From an uncultured Lachnospiraceae bacterium (GTDB lineage Bacteria > Bacillota > Clostridia > Lachnospirales > Lachnospiraceae): a stretch of 64,000 nucleotides of DNA. A program made the translations under genes and the position numbers. Where the stretch lies: the NCBI GenBank assembly GCA_944384025.1, contig CALWRS010000003.1:62001-126000 (forward strand), given 5' to 3'. Position 1 is the first letter of the stretch; each line of letters begins with the position of its first letter. A model generated the notes under the pieces. The model was not told the origin of the DNA. It saw only the letters and a list, made by a program, of their open reading frames with translations, and ran no database searches. This document shows, piece after piece, positions 1-7,397 of this stretch.

Positions 1-66
1 CGCCTCTATAGGCGGTGGGTAATAAATTTGTATCAGTGGCGGGTGTCAATCTCCCATCTGATAAAT
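1..66 (+). repeat. Left part of hairpin-rich repeat element, copy 1
   Basis: This stretch matches 28445-28509 almost base for base (a few substitutions and a one-base length difference in the C run near the end). It carries a small hairpin, CGCCT-CTAT-AGGCG, and a second imperfect hairpin bounded by TATCAG and CTGATA. The match ends abruptly after CTGATA. The window edge cuts the copy on the left, so its true outer end is not visible. Confidence 0.8.
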
Positions 67-264
67 AAATATAGCGTACACCGCATCTTTTGATACAATA
101 CCGATAAGGTTTGAAAACACCAAGCAGCATAAGCCACGGCAAAAAAGGCTTGTACTGACGTATCTTACCCAGTATGTAAACCGGTTTTTTAAGTATACCA
201 TAATCGGCATAAAGAGCATTTTCTTCCTTTTCTTTTCTAAACAATTTGATCCACTTTTACACAT
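46..264 (-). other. Doubtful small ORF running into the repeat element
   Basis: A 72-codon reading frame starts 8 nt downstream of the XRE regulator gene's stop and ends inside the repeat element. It has a hydrophobic middle, and a second ATG preceded by GGAAG lies about 15 codons in. I recognise no family. Because its last codons are made of repeat-element sequence, it is either a gene remnant truncated by the element or a chance ORF. It is listed mainly to say what lies between the repeat and the regulator gene. Confidence 0.15.
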
Positions 265-272
265 ATAGTGCG

Positions 273-1160
273 CTATTCTTTATTTTGGCTGGTAACATTT
301 TTATATGTGTCATTTTTGAGGAATGGCTTTTCACGCCCTGTGTTCGAATGATTAAAGCTATGGGGTCGGGATGTGAGAGTCCTTGTAAATGCAAGGAACG
401 GTATCAGTGTATAATCTGCAAGGTACTGATAAATTTTCTCGCTTTCATTTGTACCGCCATCAAGGGTCCCTTCTCGTATAAAATTGAATTTAAGAAGATT
501 ATCAATAATTTCCTTTGCGTTGTCATGGGAAATCGAAAGCTCGCGCATAAGCGTTTCTATCTTAAAGAAAAATGTGGTACTTCTTCCTGCGAGAAAATAC
601 ATAGCACGCAAAGCGTTGGGCATACCGAGAAATGCGAAGAATTCCATTGCACGCTTATCATAAGCCAGCACATCATCATACCCCTTTTCAGGCTCAGGCA
701 TTACAAGCATAAACGGCAGATTTGCGTTCAGCCTGCCGAAAATAAAACCTGCGTCGCAGCAATATAATGAGTAGGAACTGTATTCCGAGGCTCTTACATT
801 GTCGGGAATATCACCGAATTCATTACAACCACAGCAGCCCATAACAGCAGCCCGTACCAGTTGATAAGTATACTCCAAACGTTTTTTGGCACCGTCGTTA
901 TTTTGTGGCATATCATAAAGCTCAAGCATTGCACGTTCGTGAACGCTCATTTCCTTTTCGGGAGCACGACCGAAAAGCTCATCTATGGTAACGCCGAGAA
1001 AATCTGCAATCGCAGGCAGGAGCTGTGGATCAGGGTAGCTTGAAAGCTCCCATTTCGACACAGCCTGCGGAGATACTCCTGCCTTGTCTGCAAGCTGTTC
1101 CTGTGTTATACCTCTTTCCTTGCGGATACGTTTAAGACTGTTGTTAAAGTTGTTTTCCAT
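273..1160 (-). CDS. XRE-family helix-turn-helix transcriptional regulator
   Basis: This is a 295-residue protein. An N-terminal XRE/Cro-type helix-turn-helix lies at about residues 8-62, with the typical string RGITQEQLADKAGVSPQAV followed by SKWE. The C-terminal part of about 230 residues has no motif I can name. It includes a CCGCN cysteine cluster near residue 110 and looks like the sensing or effector half of large standalone XRE regulators. It is probably a cytoplasmic DNA-binding repressor or activator with unknown target. It is the only gene in a segment of about 1.2 kb bounded on both sides by pieces of the repeat element, which suggests acquired DNA. The start ATG at 1160 is supported by GGAGGGATAAACGCT just upstream. 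Confidence 0.75.
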   Translation of the reverse strand: MENNFNNSLKRIRKERGITQEQLADKAGVSPQAVSKWELSSYPDPQLLPAIADFLGVTIDELFGRAPEKEMSVHERAMLELYDMPQNNDGAKKRLEYTYQLVRAAVMGCCGCNEFGDIPDNVRASEYSSYSLYCCDAGFIFGRLNANLPFMLVMPEPEKGYDDVLAYDKRAMEFFAFLGMPNALRAMYFLAGRSTTFFFKIETLMRELSISHDNAKEIIDNLLKFNFIREGTLDGGTNESEKIYQYLADYTLIPFLAFTRTLTSRPHSFNHSNTGREKPFLKNDTYKNVTSQNKE

Positions 1161-1290
1161 AGCGTTTATCCCTCCGTCGTTTTATGTTGTTATCAGCATA
1201 ACACAAACTACACTTGAATTCAAGGTAATCACGGCTTATAAACACAAGCACAGGTTGAAGGCTTGATTAAAATCATCTACTGGTTAAGTT

Positions 1291-1316
1291 GCGCATCCTC
1301 GCGAGCGAGTCTTGAA
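1291..1316 (+). repeat. Right-end remnant of hairpin repeat element, rearranged
   Basis: The stretch joins the reverse complement of GGATGCGC (as found at 28520-28527) to CTCGCGAGCGAGTCTTG, the right end of the intact copy (28584-28600). In the intact copy these pieces are 60 bp apart and in opposite orientation. The join falls in the shared CGCGAG/CTCGCG sequence, which is what an inversion between those two short inverted repeats would leave. Confidence 0.65.
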
Positions 1317-1365
1317 AGGCAATCTTTTACAGACCAACTTGATATCATCTTTATGGAATTTTCTT

Positions 1366-1394
1366 TTGCGCCTGCTCATATTTCGTAGTATAAT
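1366..1394 (+). promoter_or_regulatory. Sigma-A type promoter
   Basis: -35 TTGCGC (1366-1371) and -10 TATAAT (1389-1394) with a 17-bp spacer, 21 bp before the amidotransferase ATG. The perfect -10 and ideal spacing make this a confident vegetative promoter for the amidotransferase gene and possibly for the genes that follow. Confidence 0.65.
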
Positions 1395-1415
1395 AAGCGT
1401 GAGCGTAAGAAAACG

Positions 1416-2108
1416 ATGCAAATGCCTATCATTGGGATACTCCCGCAGTACGATATGCAAAGAAACCGTTGGTTTTTGTGCGAACCGTACGAGCGGGCAG
1501 TTCGGGCAGCCGGAGGGATTCCGCTTGTCATAACGGTGCGGACGCAGGCGCAGCAGCGCCGAGTGCTAGAGCTGGCGGACGGGTTTTTGTTTCCGGGTGG
1601 ACCGGATCCGAATCCACTTTTGTTTGGAGAAGACGTTTTGCCGGAGTGCAGAGCTATTTGTGCGAAGAGAGACCGGTTGGAGCTTTCTATGCTGAGGCTT
1701 CTTTTGGAAGGAAAAAAGCCGGTTCTTGGAATTTGTCGGGGTGTCCAGATGATGAATCTTGCCCTTGGCGGAGACCTTTATCAGGACCTGCCGGTGGGAC
1801 GGTGGCAGATGCACAACCAAACGGCTGCGGACGACGAACCGACGCATACGGTAAGGGTTGTAAAAGGGAGTTTGCTGCACCAGCTTGTCGGAAGAAAGAG
1901 CGTTGCGGTGAACAGCTTTCACCATCAGGGTTTGCGGAAAATCGCAAAGGGATGTCTTGTCAGCGGCAGAACAGGCGACGGTTTGCCGGAAGCATTGGAG
2001 AAAACGGGGCATCCATTTTTTTTGGGCGTTCAGTGGCATCCTGAGCACCTAGCTGCAAGACGACCGGAGGCAGCGGCGCTGTTTCGGGGGCTCATAGAAT
2101 ACTGTTAA
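1416..2108 (+). CDS. Class I glutamine amidotransferase-like hydrolase (peptidase C26 / PuuD-like)
   Basis: A 230-residue cytoplasmic hydrolase of the gamma-glutamyl-gamma-aminobutyrate hydrolase (peptidase C26) family. The nucleophile-elbow motif GICRG puts the catalytic cysteine at residue 107. VQWHPE near the C-terminus supplies the His208/Glu210 pair, and FPGGPDP (59-65) forms the expected oxyanion-side loop. Length is normal for the family. The physiological substrate cannot be read from the sequence; a gamma-glutamyl compound is likely. It is followed after 14 nt by the YqeG-AroK fusion gene and probably co-transcribed. No strong Shine-Dalgarno precedes ATG 1416; ATG 1422 is an alternative. 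Confidence 0.85.
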   Translation: MQMPIIGILPQYDMQRNRWFLCEPYERAVRAAGGIPLVITVRTQAQQRRVLELADGFLFPGGPDPNPLLFGEDVLPECRAICAKRDRLELSMLRLLLEGKKPVLGICRGVQMMNLALGGDLYQDLPVGRWQMHNQTAADDEPTHTVRVVKGSLLHQLVGRKSVAVNSFHHQGLRKIAKGCLVSGRTGDGLPEALEKTGHPFFLGVQWHPEHLAARRPEAAALFRGLIEYC

Positions 2109-2122
2109 ATGATGGAGTACTT

Positions 2123-3148
2123 ATGTTTCGGAAATTTTACCCGGCAGAAATGGCGGAATCCAGCTACAGCATTGACTACGAAAGCCTGTACGCACAGGGG
2201 TACCGCGGAATTATCTATGATATAGACAATACGCTTGTAGAACACGGCGCCGACGCGAACGAAGAGGTCATTGAGCTGTTTCGTCGGCTCTGCGGCATGG
2301 GGTTTCGCATTTGCCTGCTTTCAAATAACAAGGCGCCTCGCGTAAGACGGTTTTACCACGGAGTAAAGATAAAAGGCGTAAAGCTGCATTATATTTTTGA
2401 TGCGCACAAACCGGCGAAAAAAAATTATCGCAAGGCGATGCTGCTTATGCGGACGACAAAAAAGACGACGCTTTTTGTAGGCGATCAGCTTTTTACCGAC
2501 GTATACGGGGCAAATCGGGTTGGAATTCGCTCGTTCCTTGTAAAGCCTATTAACAAAAAAGAGGAAATTCAGATTGTCTTTAAGCGCCGTTTGGAGCGTA
2601 TTGTCTTGCACTTTTATAAAAAGGAGCGTATAGGGAGGTTGAAGCAAACAAATCTTGTACTCATTGGCTTTATGGGCTGCGGCAAATCAAGCGTAGGGCA
2701 GTATTTGGCGCAAAAATGCGGTTTTACGTTTGTAGATACGGACGCATTGATTGAGGAGCGTGCCGGATGTAAAATTCGTGAGATTTTTCAGGAAAAGGGC
2801 GAGGAATATTTTCGGGACATGGAAACCGACGTCCTTTCGGAACTTGTGCGCACGGCAAAGCGGCAGGTGATTGCAACCGGAGGAGGAATGCCGGTGCGGG
2901 AGAAAAACCAAAAGCTGCTTCGCAAGCTTGGGTTTGTTGTTTATTTAAGCGTTACGCCGGAGACGGTTTTGGAACGGCTGCAAGGAGATACGACGCGCCC
3001 GCTTTTGCAAAAAGCATCGAAAGAGGACGAGCTTCGGCGCCTGCTTACGGAGCGGAAGTTTGTCTATCAAATGACGGCGCATAAAGTGGTTGCCGTGGAC
3101 GGCAAGACGATTCCGGAAATTGCGGCGGAAATTCACGACAGTATATAG
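2123..3148 (+). CDS. Fusion: YqeG-type HAD IIIA phosphatase + shikimate kinase
   Basis: This 341-residue protein has two domains. Residues 1 to about 165 are a YqeG-family HAD IIIA phosphatase: DIDNT (33-37, nucleophile D33), LSNN (66-69), a lysine near 97 and GDQLFTD (120-126). Residues about 175-341 are a complete shikimate kinase (AroK): Walker A GFMGCGKSS (182-190), VDTD (204-207) and ATGGG (251-255). The kinase phosphorylates shikimate at the 3-OH using ATP. The frame is open across the linker. A GGGAGG abuts a TTG at the kinase start but leaves no spacing, so separate initiation is unlikely. aroQ follows after 12 nt, which fits an aromatic-biosynthesis role. Each domain assignment is firm; the functional reason for the fusion is unknown. 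Confidence 0.85.
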   Translation: MFRKFYPAEMAESSYSIDYESLYAQGYRGIIYDIDNTLVEHGADANEEVIELFRRLCGMGFRICLLSNNKAPRVRRFYHGVKIKGVKLHYIFDAHKPAKKNYRKAMLLMRTTKKTTLFVGDQLFTDVYGANRVGIRSFLVKPINKKEEIQIVFKRRLERIVLHFYKKERIGRLKQTNLVLIGFMGCGKSSVGQYLAQKCGFTFVDTDALIEERAGCKIREIFQEKGEEYFRDMETDVLSELVRTAKRQVIATGGGMPVREKNQKLLRKLGFVVYLSVTPETVLERLQGDTTRPLLQKASKEDELRRLLTERKFVYQMTAHKVVAVDGKTIPEIAAEIHDSI

Positions 3149-3160
3149 GGGGAACTTGGT

Positions 3161-3622
3161 TTGAAAATACTGATTATGAACGGACCGAATTTAAACATGC
3201 TTGGCATTCGTGAGCCGGGAATTTACGGGACGGATACGTACGACGGGTTAGTAGACATGCTAAAAAAGAAGGCTTGCGAGCTTGGCGTAACGCTGGAATT
3301 TTTCCAAAGCAACAGTGAAGGAGCGTTGATTGACCGGCTGCATCAGGCGTATTTTGACCGGGTAGACGGCGTAGTCATCAACCCTGGCGCGTACACGCAT
3401 TACAGTTATGCGCTGCACGATGCGCTTAAAATTTTAAAAGCGATCAAAATAGAAGTACATATTTCCGACATACACGCCAGAGAGGAATTTCGCCGAATTA
3501 GCGTTACCGCACCGGCATGCGACGCGCAGATAGCGGGACATGGTCTGCAGGGATATGTTATGGCAATTGAACAGATACTAGCAAAAATGAAAACGGAGGC
3601 AAATGGCAATGAAAGCGTATGA
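3161..3622 (+). CDS. aroQ: 3-dehydroquinate dehydratase, type II
   Basis: A 153-residue type II dehydroquinase that converts 3-dehydroquinate to 3-dehydroshikimate in chorismate synthesis. Visible signatures are NGPNLNMLG (7-15), the catalytic tyrosine Y22 in GIYG, NPGAYTHYSYAL (74-85) and EVHISDIHAREEFR with catalytic His100. The start is TTG at 3161, preceded by a GGGGGAAC purine run. It lies 12 nt after the YqeG-shikimate kinase fusion and overlaps the following peptidase gene, so the three are co-transcribed. The length is the normal size for the dodecameric type II enzyme. Confidence 0.95.
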   Translation: MKILIMNGPNLNMLGIREPGIYGTDTYDGLVDMLKKKACELGVTLEFFQSNSEGALIDRLHQAYFDRVDGVVINPGAYTHYSYALHDALKILKAIKIEVHISDIHAREEFRRISVTAPACDAQIAGHGLQGYVMAIEQILAKMKTEANGNESV

Positions 3623-4670
3623 GAGAGCGCTGTCCATGATGCAGGAACTTGGGGCAGATGGTTTTTTGGTGCATAACCGTGCAAATATCCGGTATCTTTC
3701 CGGCTATAAAAATGACACGGGCTGTCTTTTGCTGACAAAGAACGCGCGATATTTGTTTACGGATTTTCGCTTCGTCTTTCAGGCAAAGCAGGAAGCGCCG
3801 GACTTTGAAGTCGTAAAAGTAGAAGGAGGCTATGCGCCGGTAATTGCAGAATATGTAAAAAAAGAGGGCGTTCAGACGTTGGCTTTTGAAATGCAGGAAA
3901 TTACACACGAACACTTTCTGCTTTTTGAGAAGCATATTCCGGCGAAGCTCTTACCGGTTAAAAACGAGCTGAGCAAACTGCGTCGGATTAAAACGCCGGA
4001 GGAAATCGCCTGCTTAAGAGAAGCGGAGCGAATCGGGGACTTAGCGTTTCAGGAGATTTTGCCAAGCCTCGTTCCCGGCACGACGGAGATTGCTATTGCA
4101 GCGAAGCTGGAGTATTTCATGAAAATGAACGGAGCAGACGGAATCAGCTTCCCGGCGATTGTCGCATCCGGGATTCACTCGTCCATGCCGCATGCAATTC
4201 CTTCCGAGAAGAAGCTCGAAAAGGGCGATTTCGTTACGATGGACTTTGGCTGCACCTATCACGGGTACTGCTCCGATATGACGCGCACGGTCGTTATCGG
4301 CAAGGCTAATAAAAAGCAAAAAGAAATCTATGCCATCGTTTTGCAGGCGCAGCTTGCGACGCTTGCAAAAACAAAGGCAGGCATGACCGGAAAGGAAGCG
4401 GATGCCATAGCCAGAGACATTATTGTACAGGCGGGTTACGGTGACTGCTTCGGTCACAGTCTTGGACATAGTGTCGGGCTGGAAATTCACGAGATGCCAT
4501 CTTCAAGTCCAAAAAGCGCCGATGTTTTACAGGCAGGGATGCTTATGACAGTCGAGCCGGGCATATACGTTGAGGGCTTTGGCGGCGTCCGGATAGAGGA
4601 CATGGTTGTCATTACCGATGACGGATGCGAGAACTTGACGTCATCGCCCAAGGAATTGATGGAAATTTAA
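3609..4670 (+). CDS. M24-family metallopeptidase, Xaa-Pro aminopeptidase-like
   Basis: A 353-residue cytoplasmic peptidase with the two-domain creatinase/aminopeptidase-P layout. The N-terminal domain covers about 1-125 and the pita-bread M24 domain about 130-350. Metal ligands are visible in MDFGCTYHGYCSDMTRT (two Asp), GHSLGHSVGLEIHE (His), VEPGIY (Glu) and VRIEDM (Glu). It is expected to remove N-terminal residues before proline. I chose ATG 3609 because GGAGG at 3595-3599 gives a 9-nt spacing; ATG 3603 is too close. It overlaps the aroQ end by 14 nt. An efp gene follows, as is common for this peptidase in Firmicutes. Confidence 0.9.
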   Translation: MKAYERALSMMQELGADGFLVHNRANIRYLSGYKNDTGCLLLTKNARYLFTDFRFVFQAKQEAPDFEVVKVEGGYAPVIAEYVKKEGVQTLAFEMQEITHEHFLLFEKHIPAKLLPVKNELSKLRRIKTPEEIACLREAERIGDLAFQEILPSLVPGTTEIAIAAKLEYFMKMNGADGISFPAIVASGIHSSMPHAIPSEKKLEKGDFVTMDFGCTYHGYCSDMTRTVVIGKANKKQKEIYAIVLQAQLATLAKTKAGMTGKEADAIARDIIVQAGYGDCFGHSLGHSVGLEIHEMPSSSPKSADVLQAGMLMTVEPGIYVEGFGGVRIEDMVVITDDGCENLTSSPKELMEI

Positions 4671-4711
4671 GGCAGAACTTCGGAAAACTTGCCGGAATGC
4701 GAAAAAAGGTG

Positions 4712-4740
4712 TTGAAAAAGCGATGCTTATAAGATACACT
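4712..4740 (+). promoter_or_regulatory. Sigma-A type promoter for efp
   Basis: -35 TTGAAA (4712-4717), 17-bp spacer, -10 TACACT (4735-4740), 33 bp upstream of the efp start. It gives efp its own transcription in addition to read-through from the peptidase gene. Confidence 0.55.
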
Positions 4741-4772
4741 GAATTGTAGTTAAGATGAAGGAGGACCTCTGT

Positions 4773-5330
4773 ATGGTATCAGCAGGTGATTTTAGAAACG
4801 GACTTACGCTGGAAATTGAAGGCAACGTTTATCAGGTAATAGAATTTCAGCATGTAAAGCCGGGAAAAGGCGCGGCTTTTGTAAGAACAAAGTTAAAGAA
4901 TATTAAGAATGGTGGCGTGGTAGAAAAGACTTTCCGGCCAACCGAAAAATATCCGCCGGCGCACATTGAAAGAAGCGATATGCAATATCTTTACCACGAC
5001 GGTGATTTGTTCCACTTTATGAACGTAGAGACGTACGATCAGACCGCGCTGAGCGCGGATCAGGTAGGAGATGCGCTGAAGTTTGTAAAAGAGAACGAAA
5101 TGGTAAAAATGCTTTCCCATCAGGGAGAGGTATTTGCTATAGAGCCTCCTTTGTTTGTAGAACTTGAAATTACTTCTACAGAACCGGGCTTTAAAGGAGA
5201 TACCGCTACCGGCGCTACCAAACCGGCAGTTGTAGAAACCGGCGCAACGGTTTACGTTCCGTTGTTTGTTGAACAAGGAGAGACCATCCAGATTGACACA
5301 AGAACCGGCGAGTACATGAAGCGTGTATAA
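4773..5330 (+). CDS. efp: Elongation factor P
   Basis: A 185-residue translation factor that relieves ribosome stalling at polyproline stretches. The sequence begins [10 protein letters not shown], has the KOW-like N-terminal domain with the modified-loop region around [10 protein letters not shown] (residue 32 or so) and ends with the OB-fold string [12 protein letters not shown]. Start ATG 4773 is chosen because AAGGAGG lies 7 nt upstream; an in-frame ATG at 4755 would turn that ribosome-binding site into coding sequence. The gene stands between a private promoter and a strong terminator, so it is mainly monocistronic. Confidence 0.97.
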   Translation: MVSAGDFRNGLTLEIEGNVYQVIEFQHVKPGKGAAFVRTKLKNIKNGGVVEKTFRPTEKYPPAHIERSDMQYLYHDGDLFHFMNVETYDQTALSADQVGDALKFVKENEMVKMLSHQGEVFAIEPPLFVELEITSTEPGFKGDTATGATKPAVVETGATVYVPLFVEQGETIQIDTRTGEYMKRV

Positions 5331-5337
5331 AGCGTTG

Positions 5338-5370
5338 CCCCCAGCGTGAACCGTTGGGGGTTTTGTATTT
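5338..5370 (+). terminator. Rho-independent terminator after efp
   Basis: A stem of CCCCCA with CCGTTGGGGG (9 pairs including one G-T) and a 5-nt loop, followed by TTTTGTATTTT. It begins 7 nt after the efp stop codon. Confidence 0.85.
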
Positions 5371-5412
5371 TCTCCCTCCGGGGAGGTTGTGCGGGAGACG
5401 GAAGGGAAGGCT

Positions 5413-6096
5413 ATGAAAAGGTGCGAATGCTCCGCCGTTGTTTTTGATATGGACGGCGTGATCTTTGACTCGGAACGGCTTGTTATGGAAAGCTGGCTGA
5501 CGCTTACTGAGCGGGACGGCTATGAAGATATGAAGAGCGTGCTTTATCGCTGCCTTGGAGTCAACGCCGTGGAAACGAAGGAGATATTTTTGGAACATTA
5601 CGGTCGGGAGTTCCCTTACGAAGCATACCGAAAGGAAGCGTCGAGAAGGTTTCACGAGCGCTTTGACGGCGGGCGGCTTCCTTTAAAGCCGGGAGCGCGG
5701 GAGCTGCTTGCCGCATTGCAAAAAGCCGGCGTTGGAGTGGCGCTTGCGTCCTCTACGCGGGAGGCGGTGGTGCGGCAGGAGCTTGGCGACGCGGGGCTGC
5801 TGCCGTATTTTTCGGGTCTGATTTGCGGCGACATGGTAAAGCGCAGCAAGCCCGCGCCGGACATTTATCTTGCAGCATGCGAGCTGCTGGACGTGCCGCC
5901 AAAACAGGCGGTCGCCATTGAGGATTCCTTTAATGGAATTCGCTCCGCGCACGCAGCGGGGCTGCGTCCGATTATGGTGCCGGATCTGCTGCCGCCCGAC
6001 GATGAGATGCGTCGGCTTTCTTACCGGATTTTCAGGGACTTGACGGAGGTTCGGCGGTGGCTTTTGGAGGAAGATAAGAAACAGGGAGAGGAATAG
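5413..6096 (+). CDS. HAD-IA family hydrolase, beta-phosphoglucomutase-like
   Basis: A 227-residue haloacid dehalogenase-superfamily phosphatase. Motif I is FDMDGVIFDSE (about residues 11-21, nucleophile and acid Asp of DMD), motif II is LASSTRE (about 113-119), the motif III lysine is in RSKPAPDIY, and motif IV is AIEDSFNGI. A helical cap domain lies between motifs I and II. This set matches the beta-phosphoglucomutase/phosphatase subfamily that acts on sugar phosphates or similar metabolites; the actual substrate is unknown. ATG 5413 is preceded by GGAAGGGAAGG. The next gene follows after 2 nt, so the two are translated from one message. Confidence 0.85.
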   Translation: MKRCECSAVVFDMDGVIFDSERLVMESWLTLTERDGYEDMKSVLYRCLGVNAVETKEIFLEHYGREFPYEAYRKEASRRFHERFDGGRLPLKPGARELLAALQKAGVGVALASSTREAVVRQELGDAGLLPYFSGLICGDMVKRSKPAPDIYLAACELLDVPPKQAVAIEDSFNGIRSAHAAGLRPIMVPDLLPPDDEMRRLSYRIFRDLTEVRRWLLEEDKKQGEE

Positions 6097-6098
6097 CA

Positions 6099-6575
6099 AT
6101 GCGAAGAAGCGACAGAGAAGTAACGGATTTTCAGGAACTTGTGACGATTATGGAAAAGTGCGACGTCTGCCGGGTGGCGTTTCACGACGCAGAGTACCCG
6201 TATATTGTGCCCTTAAATTTTGGACTGCGGGTGGAAGAAGACAAAATTACGCTGTTTTTTCACAGCGCACTTGAAGGAAAGAAGCTTTGCCTGCTTGAGA
6301 AAGACTGCCGCGTTGCGTTTGAGATGGATTGCGGGCACCGACTGTCGCTTTCCGAGGAAAAAGGCATGTGTACGATGGGATATGAAAGTGTAATGGGACA
6401 GGGCACGCTCTCTTTTGTTCCGGAAGAAGAAAAGTACGAGGCGCTTTGCTGTTTGATGGAGCATTACCGTCCCGAAGGTTTTTCATTTAACCGCGCGGCA
6501 ATCCCCCGAACCGCGGTTTTAAAGCTTGACGTCAGCAAATTGACCGGAAAGCGGAAGGTTGTTAAGGAGGCATAG
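6099..6575 (+). CDS. Pyridoxamine 5'-phosphate oxidase-family flavoprotein (NimA-like)
   Basis: A 158-residue protein with the small split-barrel flavin-binding fold of the PNPOx-like family, close to the group annotated as nitroimidazole-resistance (NimA-like) proteins. Typical strings are VAFHDAEYPYIVPLNFG, the FFHSALEGKK loop that binds the FMN phosphate, and CRVAFEMD. Most members are small FMN- or heme-binding oxidoreductases of unknown substrate. The assignment to the fold is good but no specific reaction should be inferred. It sits 2 nt after the HAD gene and just before an MGMT-family gene. Confidence 0.8.
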   Translation: MRRSDREVTDFQELVTIMEKCDVCRVAFHDAEYPYIVPLNFGLRVEEDKITLFFHSALEGKKLCLLEKDCRVAFEMDCGHRLSLSEEKGMCTMGYESVMGQGTLSFVPEEEKYEALCCLMEHYRPEGFSFNRAAIPRTAVLKLDVSKLTGKRKVVKEA

Positions 6576-6579
6576 CGGC

Positions 6580-6930
6580 ATGGAAGGCTATGGTTGCACA
6601 GCAAACAGCCCGGCACAGCGTGTTTACGAAGCCGTAAAAAAAATTCCTAAAGGCGCAGTTGCTACCTACGGGCAGGTGGCGGCGCTTGCCGGAAATAAAA
6701 ACATGGCGCGGGCGGTTGGAAATATTCTCCACAAAAATCCGGATCCGGAAAATATCCCGTGCTTCCGGGTAGTAAACGCAAAAGGAGAATTGGCGGAAGC
6801 GTTTGCATTTGGAGGAAAGAGTGCGCAGGAAGCGCGGCTTTTGGCAGAGGGTGTGAAGGTTGAAAAAGGCAGAGTGGATCTTGCGGCCTATGGCGTGCTG
6901 CTGGAAAAAAATATGTTCGTTTTAAAATAG
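6580..6930 (+). CDS. MGMT-family (Ada C-terminal-like) DNA-binding protein with PCFRV site
   Basis: A 116-residue protein with the winged-helix alkyltransferase C-terminal fold. GAVATYGQVAALAG (25-38) and ARAVGNIL (43-50) form the DNA-binding part. The active-site region reads IPCFRVVNAKGEL. Cys61 is present but the histidine of the usual PCHRV alkyl-acceptor motif is phenylalanine (F62). Classical methyltransferase activity is therefore uncertain; it may be an atypical alkyltransferase or a damage-recognition protein. There is no N-terminal domain. ATG 6580 is preceded by AAGGAGG about 10 nt upstream, overlapping the previous gene's end. Confidence 0.8.
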   Translation: MEGYGCTANSPAQRVYEAVKKIPKGAVATYGQVAALAGNKNMARAVGNILHKNPDPENIPCFRVVNAKGELAEAFAFGGKSAQEARLLAEGVKVEKGRVDLAAYGVLLEKNMFVLK

Positions 6931-6934
6931 CAAA

Positions 6935-6972
6935 TGGAGCGCAGTCCTTCGAGGATTTGCGCTCCGTTTGTA
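6935..6972. terminator. Bidirectional terminator between convergent genes
   Basis: GGAGCGCA (6935-6942) pairs with TGCGCTCC (6958-6965). The right side is followed by GTTTGTATTT, and the left by an A/T-rich run when read on the other strand. It separates the MGMT gene (+) from the XRE gene (-). Confidence 0.65.
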
Positions 6973-6982
6973 TTTCCAAAGG

Positions 6983-7318
6983 CTAAGCTTGTTTCAGCGA
7001 ACGCAAATAAACTGCTAAAAGCTCTAAAGCGGTTTCTTTTTGCTGTGCGGTACATTGTTCAAGCTCAGCAAGGAGTTCCGCCTGTTTTGCCGGAAGGCTG
7101 GGAGCTTCCTCGGTTAAAACCATGTCGGGCGTGATGTGAAGCGCGTCGCATATTTTCAATACGGTTTCGATACGCATATTAACAGTGCCGCGTTCAATAT
7201 CGGCATACGTTCTGTCGGACAAGTTGGCTGCCTCTGCCAATTCGCTCTGCGTAAGTCCCGTTCGCTTTCGGATGTTAAGCAGCTTGTTCCCTATGGCTCT
7301 TAAATCAAATATAAGCAT
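6983..7318 (-). CDS. Small XRE-family transcriptional regulator
   Basis: A 111-residue protein. A helix-turn-helix of the XRE/Cro type lies at about residues 8-62 (IRKRTGLTQSELAEAANLS then DRTYADIERG), followed by a short helical tail of about 45 residues, probably for dimerisation. ATG 7318 is preceded on the minus strand by TTAGGAGGAGCTAAA, a strong ribosome binding site. It is divergent from the lipoprotein gene, which it could regulate through the shared 80-bp intergenic region; that is inference from position only. Confidence 0.8.
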   Translation of the reverse strand: MLIFDLRAIGNKLLNIRKRTGLTQSELAEAANLSDRTYADIERGTVNMRIETVLKICDALHITPDMVLTEEAPSLPAKQAELLAELEQCTAQQKETALELLAVYLRSLKQA

Positions 7319-7397
7319 TTTAGCTCCTCCTAACAGTCTGATATAAGAATTACACTTCCGATTTTGCTTGAAAACTATTTTCAGGGAGGAAGAAAGT

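Larger units (their letters stand above)
1161..1415. other. Intergenic region between divergent genes
   Basis: About 255 bp between the divergent XRE gene and the amidotransferase gene. It contains the right-hand remnant of the repeat element (1291-1316) and a good promoter for the rightward gene (1366-1394). Between 1190 and 1290 I see AT-rich sequence with no convincing gene. Confidence 0.6.

Noticed and set aside
246..767. 173-codon + strand ORF opposite the XRE regulator
   Set aside because: It is antisense to a clear helix-turn-helix gene, rich in rare residues, without a ribosome-binding site or domain.
1469..2044. Long alternative-frame ORF inside the amidotransferase gene
   Set aside because: It is a shadow of the real gene in a different frame; the amidotransferase frame has all catalytic motifs.
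2639..3148. Separate shikimate kinase gene starting at TTG 2639 behind GGGAGG
   Set aside because: GGGAGG abuts the TTG with no spacing, the frame is continuous with the YqeG part and there is no stop between the domains.
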